A stretch of DNA of 64,000 bases. Source: Tenacibaculum sp. 190524A02b (GTDB lineage: Bacteria > Bacteroidota > Bacteroidia > Flavobacteriales > Flavobacteriaceae). The stretch lies in contig NZ_OZ038525.1 of the NCBI RefSeq assembly GCF_964036645.1, forward strand, positions 1,659,501 through 1,723,500. Direction: 5' to 3'. Under the pieces are notes generated by a model, which had not been told where the DNA came from, searched no databases, and saw only the letters and a program-made list of their open reading frames with translations. Shown piece by piece: positions 56,614-64,000 of the stretch. Each line of letters starts with the position of its first letter. Position 1 is the first letter of the stretch. Both the position numbers and the translations under genes were made by a program.

Positions 56614-58224
56614 ATGAAATCAACTATTTTGACTTCTAAAAATCGACTATATCTCTATATACTTATTCTCTTTTCAGGATTTTCTTCGTGTAAAACAAAA
56701 CCTACTAAAAACGAGAATAAAGAAACCAAAAAGCCTAATATCTTATGGCTTTTTCTAGAAGATACAGCTCCTTTAATGAGTGCTTATGGAACTGACATTA
56801 TAAAAACACCTCATATTGATAGTTTAGCACAACAAGGAGTAACTTATAAAAACGCATATATGCCTGCGCCAGTTTGTTCTGCCAGTCGCTCTAGTATTAT
56901 TACAGGCGTTATGTCTACTACTACAGGAACTCATAACCACCATAGTTCAAGAACTAAGGAATCAGGTATTAAACTTCCTGAGGACTTAAAAACCATTCCT
57001 GAAGTGTTTAAACAAGCAGGGTATTTTACTTTTAATAATGGAAAAGATGATTATAATTTTATTTATAATCGTCGTGATTTGTATAGTCAAGACTTTTACA
57101 TGCACCCTTTGTATGGAAAAAGCGGTGTTCGTTTAGATCTTTCTAAACTAAAAGAAAAACAACCCTTTTTTGGACAAGTTCAATTGTATGGCGGAAAAGA
57201 AATCTTTTCATCTAAGTTTAAAGAACGTGTTAAAACTCCTGTAGATAGAAGTAAAATAATACTACCTCCCTACCTTCCAAATCATCCAACCATTATAGAA
57301 GAATATGCCAATCATTTAGACGCTATTCAAATTACTGATGAACGTGTTGGGAAAATTATTCAAAAATTAAAAGAAGGAAATGTACTTGAAAACACCATTG
57401 TTTTCTTCTTTTCTGACCACGGAATGCGTTTAACTAGAAACAAACAATTTTTATATGATGGAGGAATTCATGTACCTTTTATTATTGCAGATTTTACAAA
57501 ATCTAACCCTAAACTAACTGCTGGCACTACCAATTCAGATTTAATTAGTGGCTTAGATATTGGAACTAGCTCTTTAGCCTTAGCTAATATTAAAATACCT
57601 GATAACGTAGAAGGAAAAAATATGTTTGCTAATGATTTTAATAGAGATTATATAATTGCAACTAGAGACCGATGTGATTTTACCATTGATCGTATTAGAG
57701 CAGTTCGGTCAAAAGACTATAAATACATCCGTAATTTTATGACGGATAGACCTTACTATCAACCTACCTATATGGATGTGGACAGCGTTCCTTTTATTCA
57801 AACTATGCGAAAGTTGTATACTGAAAACAAACTAACTCCTCAACAAGCAAGGTTTTTATCAGATGAGCGTCCTACTGAAGAATTATACGATCTTAAAAAT
57901 GATCCTTACGAGCTAAACAACCTAGCTAAAAGTACTGAACATAAAGAAATATTACAAAAACATGCTGCCATTTTAAACAATTGGATTTCTTCAACAGATG
58001 ACAAAGGGCAATATCCTGAAAATGAAGAAAATTTAAAATTAATGTTAGGTATATGGGGCAAGCATGCTGTTAATCCAGAATATAAAATATTAAGAGAAAA
58101 ATTTCCTAACTTAGCTAGTAAGCTGTTTTATTTAAAACGTGAAAAATTTAAATTAATTGATTCTACCTTTATTGGCAAAGAAGATCCTTTAGTAAAAGTT
58201 AATGCAAATCAATCAAACAAATAG
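56614..58224 (+). CDS. Sulfatase (formylglycine-dependent, S1 type), lipoprotein
   Basis: 536 residues. A lipoprotein signal ends at FSSC (Cys26). The N-terminal PNILWLFLEDTAPLMSAYG metal-binding motif and the Cys88-Ser-Ala-Ser-Arg activation motif show an S1 sulfatase; Cys88 should be turned into formylglycine. Later FFFSDHGMRLTRNKQFLYDGG adds Asp/His ligands. The sulfated sugar is unknown. It overlaps the FGE gene by 23 bases, so the two are translated together. Confidence 0.94.
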   Translation: MKSTILTSKNRLYLYILILFSGFSSCKTKPTKNENKETKKPNILWLFLEDTAPLMSAYGTDIIKTPHIDSLAQQGVTYKNAYMPAPVCSASRSSIITGVMSTTTGTHNHHSSRTKESGIKLPEDLKTIPEVFKQAGYFTFNNGKDDYNFIYNRRDLYSQDFYMHPLYGKSGVRLDLSKLKEKQPFFGQVQLYGGKEIFSSKFKERVKTPVDRSKIILPPYLPNHPTIIEEYANHLDAIQITDERVGKIIQKLKEGNVLENTIVFFFSDHGMRLTRNKQFLYDGGIHVPFIIADFTKSNPKLTAGTTNSDLISGLDIGTSSLALANIKIPDNVEGKNMFANDFNRDYIIATRDRCDFTIDRIRAVRSKDYKYIRNFMTDRPYYQPTYMDVDSVPFIQTMRKLYTENKLTPQQARFLSDERPTEELYDLKNDPYELNNLAKSTEHKEILQKHAAILNNWISSTDDKGQYPENEENLKLMLGIWGKHAVNPEYKILREKFPNLASKLFYLKREKFKLIDSTFIGKEDPLVKVNANQSNK

Positions 58225-59278
58225 TTGGAAGTTAATAGGGTATATGCTATATTGCTCACTCGTTTTTTTAAGCAATATTAGCTGTAAAAACCCTTCTGAA
58301 AAACAAGTAAAGACACCAGAGGGAATGATATGGATTCCTTCTGGAACTTTTACTCAAGGTGCTGTTCCTCATGATCGTTTAGCATTGTCTAGAGAACTGC
58401 CTTCATTTAACGTAGAAATGAATGGTTTTTTTATAGATATTACCGAGGTTACCAACAAACAATTTTCTAAATTTATTAAAGAAACTGGTTATATTACTGT
58501 AGCTGAAAGACCTGTTAAATGGAATGAGCTAAAAAAAGAACTCCCCATTGGCACTCCAAAACCTCATGATTCTCTATTACAACCTGGTTCACTAACTTTT
58601 AAAAAGGTAGCCCAGCCTACTGTAAACCGTACTAATTATCATCAATGGTGGAAATGGACTCTTAATGCCAACTGGATGCATCCTCAAGGCCCTAATAGTT
58701 CTATAAAGGGTAAAGAAAACCACCCAGTAATTCATATTGCTTATGAGGATGCTATAGCATATTGTAAATGGGCTAATAGACGTTTACCTACCGAAGCTGA
58801 ATGGGAATATGCAGCTAGAGGAAAAAATAATAGTGATATTTATTTTTGGGGGAACGATGCTACTGTACTAGCTCAAAAAGCAAATACTTGGAATGGTAAT
58901 TTTCCGTATTCTAATACACTTGATGACGGATTTGAGCGTACGGCTCCTGTAAAACAATTTCCTCCAAACACTAATGGCTTGTATGATATGGCTGGAAATG
59001 TATGGGAATGGACTTCTGATTGGTATTATGAAAATAGAAATAGAGAGCTAGCTTCTTCTAAACAAACGATTAAAAACCCTACTTTTTGTTTTTCTTCTGA
59101 TAATACTTCTAATGGTAATCAAAAAGTTATTAAAGGAGGTTCTTTTTTATGCCATGCATCCTATTGTGCTAGTTACCGAATCTCAGCTAAAATGAATAGT
59201 GATGTTAATTCTTCTACGGAGCATATTGGCTTTAGAACAGTAGCTACTGTAGCCATGCTAAAAAATAACCAGAAATAA
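58202..59278 (+). CDS. Formylglycine-generating enzyme (SUMF1-type), lipoprotein
   Basis: 358 residues. A lipoprotein signal ends at NISC (Cys28), so the enzyme is exported. The FGE-sulfatase domain opens with GMIWIPSGTFTQG, contains NHPVIHIAYEDAIAYCKWANRRLPTEAEWEYAARG and ends in GGSFLCHASYCASYR, with Cys317 and Cys322 matching the two copper-binding catalytic Cys of the human enzyme. It oxidises the sulfatase Cys to formylglycine, presumably in the periplasm. Last gene of the PUL arm. Many SUMF1-fold proteins lack these Cys; this one keeps both. Confidence 0.93.
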   Translation: MQINQTNSWKLIGYMLYCSLVFLSNISCKNPSEKQVKTPEGMIWIPSGTFTQGAVPHDRLALSRELPSFNVEMNGFFIDITEVTNKQFSKFIKETGYITVAERPVKWNELKKELPIGTPKPHDSLLQPGSLTFKKVAQPTVNRTNYHQWWKWTLNANWMHPQGPNSSIKGKENHPVIHIAYEDAIAYCKWANRRLPTEAEWEYAARGKNNSDIYFWGNDATVLAQKANTWNGNFPYSNTLDDGFERTAPVKQFPPNTNGLYDMAGNVWEWTSDWYYENRNRELASSKQTIKNPTFCFSSDNTSNGNQKVIKGGSFLCHASYCASYRISAKMNSDVNSSTEHIGFRTVATVAMLKNNQK

Positions 59279-59306
59279 GCAGGTTTACACTTCTTTAAAA
59301 CATTTT

Positions 59307-59334
59307 ACCCGAAACCTTCCCGTAAAAAACGGGA
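59307..59334 (+). repeat. CCCGAAACCTTCC repeat, copy 1
   Basis: ACCCGAAACCTTCCCG (59307-59322) runs into a small hairpin TTCCCG/CGGGAA. The same 16-mer is at 60086-60101, with a third copy at 60128. Confidence 0.6.
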
Positions 59335-59423
59335 ATGAATTAATACCAAAAAACCGACTATTCAATAGAATTAAATATAGATACATTTTTTCAATGTAAA
59401 ACATTATTAAGTTAAAAAGTGGG

Positions 59424-59930
59424 TTAATTAACTATCTGTTTATTTTTAATAATATAAAAACCTAACCCTCCTTTTGATACTTTCATTTTTATATAAGCTG
59501 ATTTTTTTATTATTACATCTTTATTAAAAAGTATCTTTTTTTCTATTCCTTTATATTTTATTATACCATAAGATTGCTTACCTCTTCCTCCTTGTTTCCC
59601 TGCATGAATAATCTTGCGAGTTATCATATTACTTTCTACTGAGGAAAAATAACAGTTAACAAATAGAATCAATGATACAATTAAAAAACCTATTGAAAAC
59701 ACGCTTTGCATTAATGGGTATATAACTAAAGTTGAATTATAAACCTCTTTATACTTTTTATTTATAAATAAAAAGTATAATAGTGAAGGAATTATAGCTA
59801 CAAAAACTAAAAACATACCATTAATAAAAGTTTTTTCATAATATATAATTCCAAAAAACATACTTACAAAACCTAAAAATATACTTGCTGTAAAAAATAT
59901 TTTATATGCTTTTATTTCTTTATTATCCAT
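59424..59930 (-). CDS. Hypothetical membrane protein
   Basis: 168 residues with four hydrophobic segments in the first 95 residues as two hairpins, then a basic soluble tail (ITRKIIHAGKQGGRGKQSYGIIKYKG onward) of beta character. No family is recognised. It is monocistronic, between two CCCGAAACC repeat sites, and converges on the PUL arm. Function unknown. Confidence 0.55.
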   Translation of the reverse strand: MDNKEIKAYKIFFTASIFLGFVSMFFGIIYYEKTFINGMFLVFVAIIPSLLYFLFINKKYKEVYNSTLVIYPLMQSVFSIGFLIVSLILFVNCYFSSVESNMITRKIIHAGKQGGRGKQSYGIIKYKGIEKKILFNKDVIIKKSAYIKMKVSKGGLGFYIIKNKQIVN

Positions 59931-60085
59931 TTAACTCAATATCAAATCTATTTTAATCCTCATAACCAGATTTTTATTAAATCTTATACTTATTTAGGTG
60001 TCTTACTCCTACAAAGTAATATAAAAAATTCACCTAAAAAACATGAAAACATCTATTTGCCTTTAAATTATGTCTTTTTTATTTT

Positions 60086-60165
60086 ACCCGAAACCTTCCC
60101 GCAAAAGGTAGTAACAAATTAGGTAATACCCGAAACCTTCCTGACTTATGCGGCAACGTTTCGGG
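60086..60165. repeat. CCCGAAACCTTCC repeats, copies 2 and 3
   Basis: ACCCGAAACCTTCCCG at 60086-60101 is identical to copy 1, and ACCCGAAACCTTCCTG at 60128-60143 differs by one base. The third copy also forms a stem CCCGAAAC/GTTTCGGG (60129-60136 with 60158-60165). All copies lie in gene-free gaps. Confidence 0.65.
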
Positions 60166-60180
60166 AAAAATTATAGGGAA

Positions 60181-61779
60181 TTACTTTACAAATGGTACTT
60201 CAAACTCTAAAAGCTTCTTTTTCTTTATTACATTATACTGGTCTTTTGTTAAATAGACTATTGTTTTCCCTTCTCCATCCAAACTATAAAACCTCCCTTT
60301 TAAATTATTTTCTATAACTATCTTATTCATAAACTCAAAAAAAGCAGTATCCACCCAATCACCATCACCCCTAAATACCTTTTGGTAATGTCTATCTTTA
60401 AAATCAAAACTTACAACTACCTTATCTTTTTGTATATCAAAATTATCTTTGATATTAATTGGATTAAAATCATTGTGAGAAATAATTTTGTACTCTTCAA
60501 TCATTTCTTCATAAGGGTTATCAAGATTCCCTAGTTCAAAATCAAAAGACATTACTGATTTAGCAAAAGTTTTTAAAATGTCATTCTTACTATTTATTTT
60601 CTTCTCTTTAATTTTTATTATACTATTACCTATTTCCTCTTTATCTAAATGATTTAACAAACCTAATACTGTAAACTGTTCAATTATATTTCTTATTTTT
60701 TTTGTATTCAATTCATTATTATAGTTTTCATAACTAAGCTCCCAGTGGCTGTTTATAACTTCAAACATTTCTCTTTGATCCTCTTTTAAAGCTACAATTC
60801 CAAAGTATTGGTTAGACTTCCATTCTCTATAACTATTAGATGAGCTTATTAAATGTAGCCTATAAGAAGAGTTTAAATCTCTTAGAATTTTATTAAAAAT
60901 TTGATAATATTCTTGTTCCTCTATCTTACCCAAATAGCCCAGTTCACCTCCAATGCTATCCGAATCGATAAAACTTTTACACCTGTACTCTTCTCCATTT
61001 GATGCGATAGAAACAACAACATAACTTGTTATATAACCATTAGTCGCATGTAAAGAATCTTTTTCTATTTGGTAATTAAACTTATTAAAACTTAATTCTG
61101 GTAAAATTTCAGAAGTTTTTTGATGAATTTCTTTTAAATAGACAAATGGATTATTTGAGTATTTTGACAAATCAAAAAACCGAGCTTTCTTGCAAAATTT
61201 TATTATCTGAAAAGGAGATTTTATTGTATTGGTATTTATTGCCAATTCAAGTTGTTTGTTTTCTTCTTCTGTAATAATTTTATTATTGTAAAGCTTAATA
61301 CGAAATTCGTTTATTTTACTATTTGACAACCAGTAATCAAAGGCTACCTGGTCTATTATATCTAAAAGCATCTGAAATAAATGTGCATAATTGCTATCTT
61401 TTATTTCATATATCTGCTTTTTTAACTGTTTATTATTTATTATTTGAACTTTGTTTAGCTTCTTTACATAATCAACAAGCTGATTATTTACTTCTTTTTG
61501 TTCAGCTTTAGTTAGCTTTTCGCTTTTAAAATCGAAATATGTATTTAATTCAGAATATTGAAATCCTGTTTGTTTTTTAAATTCAAGTTGAAACAACACA
61601 TCAACATATTGTGCTTTGGTTATTATTTCCGTTTTTGAAAGCTCATCTTTTAATAAATTTTCATCTTCAGGTTTAATTAACTCTACTTCTACTAATTTTT
61701 TCACCATATTATTAACCTGACCTAACATTACATTAGATATTATATAAGTAACTACGAACAGAGAGGTTTTTAATCTCAT
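60181..61779 (-). CDS. Exported hypothetical protein
   Basis: 532 residues with a signal peptide (about 1-20, NVMLGQ). The body is Lys/Glu-rich, with alternating helical stretches of about 25 residues and two similar-looking halves; it contains DFKDRHYQKVFRGDGDWVD and a conserved-looking C-terminus. No catalytic motif is recognised. It may be a periplasmic protein specific to flavobacteria. Apparently monocistronic. Confidence 0.55.
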   Translation of the reverse strand: MRLKTSLFVVTYIISNVMLGQVNNMVKKLVEVELIKPEDENLLKDELSKTEIITKAQYVDVLFQLEFKKQTGFQYSELNTYFDFKSEKLTKAEQKEVNNQLVDYVKKLNKVQIINNKQLKKQIYEIKDSNYAHLFQMLLDIIDQVAFDYWLSNSKINEFRIKLYNNKIITEEENKQLELAINTNTIKSPFQIIKFCKKARFFDLSKYSNNPFVYLKEIHQKTSEILPELSFNKFNYQIEKDSLHATNGYITSYVVVSIASNGEEYRCKSFIDSDSIGGELGYLGKIEEQEYYQIFNKILRDLNSSYRLHLISSSNSYREWKSNQYFGIVALKEDQREMFEVINSHWELSYENYNNELNTKKIRNIIEQFTVLGLLNHLDKEEIGNSIIKIKEKKINSKNDILKTFAKSVMSFDFELGNLDNPYEEMIEEYKIISHNDFNPINIKDNFDIQKDKVVVSFDFKDRHYQKVFRGDGDWVDTAFFEFMNKIVIENNLKGRFYSLDGEGKTIVYLTKDQYNVIKKKKLLEFEVPFVK

Positions 61780-61873
61780 AACATATTTTTATTTTACTAA
61801 TACTATTTTTTATTCCTTTTTGGTGGCTTATATCCACAATGTAATTCTTCTTTTTATAAAGCTCTTAATCTTT

Positions 61874-62224
61874 TTAATTATCTCCGTAAAACTCCATAGC
61901 CATATCAAATATTTGGTATATTTTTTCTATAGGAATATCTTGTTTTGGATCTATCAGCAATAATTTTGTAAAAGTCCTTTTTCCTTGTATCAAATCTGGG
62001 TGTTTTAATTTTATTCCTTTTCCTATTGCTATGTATGGAAATTGTGTTTTTTTATCTACCCATAAATAACAAAAAATTTGATTTTTGTACATAAAGCATG
62101 GTAATCGATAATACCATCTTGGTTCTATATCTGGATGGTAATCCTTTATTATACTTTTTAAAGCCATAAGACAACCTTTTATTGGTTCTTCTTTTTCCTC
62201 ATAAAATCGATCTATTGGTTTCAT
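61874..62224 (-). CDS. DUF1801 domain protein
   Basis: 116 residues. The sequence fits the DUF1801/YdhG-like fold: an N-terminal helix pair ending IEPRWYYRLPCFMYKNQIFCYLWVD, then GKGIKLKHPDL and an Asp/Pro-rich C-terminal part. Proteins of this kind are small, cytoplasmic and related to the iron-binding frataxin-like fold; no activity is known to me. It may be co-transcribed with the DUF3667 gene 40 bases upstream. Confidence 0.75.
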   Translation of the reverse strand: MKPIDRFYEEKEEPIKGCLMALKSIIKDYHPDIEPRWYYRLPCFMYKNQIFCYLWVDKKTQFPYIAIGKGIKLKHPDLIQGKRTFTKLLLIDPKQDIPIEKIYQIFDMAMEFYGDN

Positions 62225-62264
62225 TTTGTAAACTACTTTATCAAGTTACTAGTTAGTAGAGAAT

Positions 62265-63011
62265 TTATTTTCCCCCTTGAATTGACCAAAACAGGAATAG
62301 TAACCCTAAACAGAATATTAAATATAATATATATACAATTATAGTTCTGAGTATATTAACTAATCTATTTCCTTCGTTAAAAAATCCCCAAAATACCCAA
62401 AAAGTATATAGAACAGCTAAGACAACAGGTATTAATTCTAAAATCTCAATCTTTATAAGCTTCTTAAGAATTATAAAAAATGAATAAAAAACAGCTTGTT
62501 GTCCTGTTATATACGCATTTAAAACCAAATGCTCTATATAATTTACAGCAAAATTTTTAAAGGCTATGTATGAAGCAAAAGAAAAAACGGGTAATAGTAA
62601 TATAGTTGTATAGGCAAAGTTTTTTGATAACCAAGTAAATAAAACAGGGACTTCTATTCTATTATTTTTATTACCCTGAGCAGATTCTGTAAAACCTAAT
62701 ACTACATCATTCATCCAAGTATTCTCACCTAATAGTTGTGCTAACAAAAAATACAACGTAGAAAGTGTTAATACATAACCTATGGGTTTAAAATGACTTT
62801 TCCTCTTTCCTTTTAAAAAATCTTTTATAGTTAAGCCTGGTTTTATTAATAATTGTGTGCATGTATACAAAAATCCTTTATCAATTTGAAAAACACTATG
62901 TACTACTTCATACATAAAACTTGAAATAGTTATTCTTTCAATATTGGTACGTTGCCCGCAATTATTACAATAATTTCCTCTTACTATTTCATTACAATTT
63001 TTACAGTTCAT
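62265..63011 (-). CDS. DUF3667 membrane protein with zinc ribbon
   Basis: 248 residues. An N-terminal zinc ribbon has CxxC pairs at CKNC and CNNC. It is followed by the DUF3667 region (FQIDKGFLYTCTQLLIKPGLTIKDFLKGKR) and about five membrane segments. The family is widespread in Bacteroidota and its function is unknown. It lies between the DUF1801 gene and the PD40 lipoprotein gene, 29 bases after the latter. Confidence 0.82.
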   Translation of the reverse strand: MNCKNCNEIVRGNYCNNCGQRTNIERITISSFMYEVVHSVFQIDKGFLYTCTQLLIKPGLTIKDFLKGKRKSHFKPIGYVLTLSTLYFLLAQLLGENTWMNDVVLGFTESAQGNKNNRIEVPVLFTWLSKNFAYTTILLLPVFSFASYIAFKNFAVNYIEHLVLNAYITGQQAVFYSFFIILKKLIKIEILELIPVVLAVLYTFWVFWGFFNEGNRLVNILRTIIVYILYLIFCLGLLFLFWSIQGGK

Positions 63012-63040
63012 TATATCATCAAATATTTTGATTTTAAGTT

Positions 63041-64000
63041 TTACTCTACTAAACCTAACTCTTTAATACCTATTCTATAAATATTTCCAAAACCATTTAT
63101 AGTACTATTAGCTTGCCTTTTTAACGATTCTACATTTTGTAATGGTATATTATCTATTTCCATTCTTTCACTTGTTAAATAAAAGTTTCCTGCATTCCAA
63201 TCTATAAACGGACAATAATCTAACTTTTTAGAATTTATTAATTTGCCCATATTTTTAGCTTCTTTCCAGTTTCCAACACTATCTTTTTGACTTATATACA
63301 AATCACCTCCTCCTAATCCATCTTTTCTTCCGAAGGAACTAAAAATCATCACATTTTCATCTGGTGACACATAGGCATTAAATTCAAAAAATTTAGAATT
63401 AATAGTCTCTGGTAAAGGTTCTGGTTCATTATAAATCCCATCTGTAAATTTTGCTATAAAAATATCTTCTCTTCCTATACCATTTTTTCTAGTTGCCGTA
63501 AAAAAGAGGTTTCCTTTTTTGGTTACAGCAGGAAAAAACTCATTGCCTTTAGTATTAATTATAGAATCTAGCGCAACAGGATCCGACCAACCTCCCTTAA
63601 TTCTATCGCTATACCAAATGTTATAGTCTTTTCTATTTTCATCTCCATAAATTGGACGATTTGAAGCAAAATACAATCGATTTCCATCATTTGTATAAAA
63701 AGGTTCTATATCTTGATATGTACCTGATATGTTTAAAATTGTTGGTTTTTGCCATTTATTGTTCTCTTTTTTTACTACTACTAAACATCTTTTGTGTTGT
63801 TTATAATCTCCTAATGTATAGGTAAACTCTTTCCCGTCTGGAGTTATCGCTATATCTCTTTCATATAAAGATGTAGACACCTCTCCTTCTGCAAACAAAC
63901 TTGGCTTTGTTGAGGTTACATTTAAATCTATATTTGAAGAAGTTTTGTCTTTTTTAGTTTTCTTACAGCTAAAAGCAAAAAATAAAACTGTAAAAAACAT
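63041..64000 (-). CDS. PD40/TolB-like propeller lipoprotein, possibly partial at the window edge
   Basis: At least 319 residues. The lipoprotein signal (FFAFSC, Cys near residue 12) begins right at the window edge, and the hydrophobic part is short, so the true start probably lies beyond 64000. The rest consists of repeated WD40/PD40 blades (ITPDGKEFTYT, YTNDGNRLYFASNRP, VSPDENVMIFSS). Such propellers bind proteins or glycans at the cell surface. It is probably in an operon with the DUF3667 gene. Confidence 0.72.
   Translation of the reverse strand: MFFTVLFFAFSCKKTKKDKTSSNIDLNVTSTKPSLFAEGEVSTSLYERDIAITPDGKEFTYTLGDYKQHKRCLVVVKKENNKWQKPTILNISGTYQDIEPFYTNDGNRLYFASNRPIYGDENRKDYNIWYSDRIKGGWSDPVALDSIINTKGNEFFPAVTKKGNLFFTATRKNGIGREDIFIAKFTDGIYNEPEPLPETINSKFFEFNAYVSPDENVMIFSSFGRKDGLGGGDLYISQKDSVGNWKEAKNMGKLINSKKLDYCPFIDWNAGNFYLTSERMEIDNIPLQNVESLKRQANSTINGFGNIYRIGIKELGLVE

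Overview
The window is AT-rich DNA from a member of the Flavobacteriia, most likely a marine Flavobacteriaceae of the Tenacibaculum/Polaribacter/Aquimarina type. The signs are a SusC/SusD pair, a type IX secretion (T9SS) C-terminal sorting domain, flavobacterial DUF families (DUF1853, DUF3667), promoters of the Bacteroidota form TTTG-N19-TAnnTTTG, and sulfatase-rich glycan genes. The genus is an inference.

Layout. 1-1379 has no protein gene but holds at least six plus-strand intrinsic terminators and two repeated RNA-like modules; it looks like a tandem array of small RNA genes. 1380-8040 carries a vWA/AAA+ ATPase pair, a DUF1853 protein, a DMT transporter and a secreted S9 peptidase. 8262-15419 is an accessory segment: a gene whose ribosome binding site has been cut off by an intact IS3-family element, an Imm11-like immunity protein, a secreted protein with an OAS/CD-NTase-like nucleotidyltransferase core and a T9SS tail, a coiled-coil exported protein and an unknown protein. 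15603-20932 holds a LodA-like quinoprotein oxidase, its LodB-like flavoprotein and a haem-binding lipoprotein. 21149-27662 is housekeeping and small genes, including a Crp/Fnr regulator followed by a CRP-like operator.

27807-59278 is one large polysaccharide utilisation locus (PUL) built of two divergent operons around a GntR-type regulator. The plus-strand arm encodes SusC/SusD, GH89 alpha-N-acetylglucosaminidase, GH36 and GH97 (probable alpha-galactosidases), a sulfatase and its own exported formylglycine-generating enzyme. The minus-strand arm encodes the regulator, galactose mutarotase, a GH63-like enzyme, a kinase-M23-phospholyase fusion, a TolB-amidohydrolase, GH2 beta-galactosidase, a sodium/sugar symporter, galactokinase and galactose-1-phosphate uridylyltransferase. 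Together they suggest uptake and full breakdown of a sulfated, galactose- and alpha-GlcNAc-containing glycan or glycoprotein, feeding the Leloir pathway (no galE in the window). 59424-64000 holds poorly characterised membrane and exported proteins and a PD40 lipoprotein that meets the window edge.

The best candidates for undescribed biology are the small-RNA array at the left end, the T9SS-exported nucleotidyltransferase with a nearby immunity-like gene, and the PUL with its dedicated FGE and three-domain fusion enzyme. All functions come from reading motifs; no database search was run.
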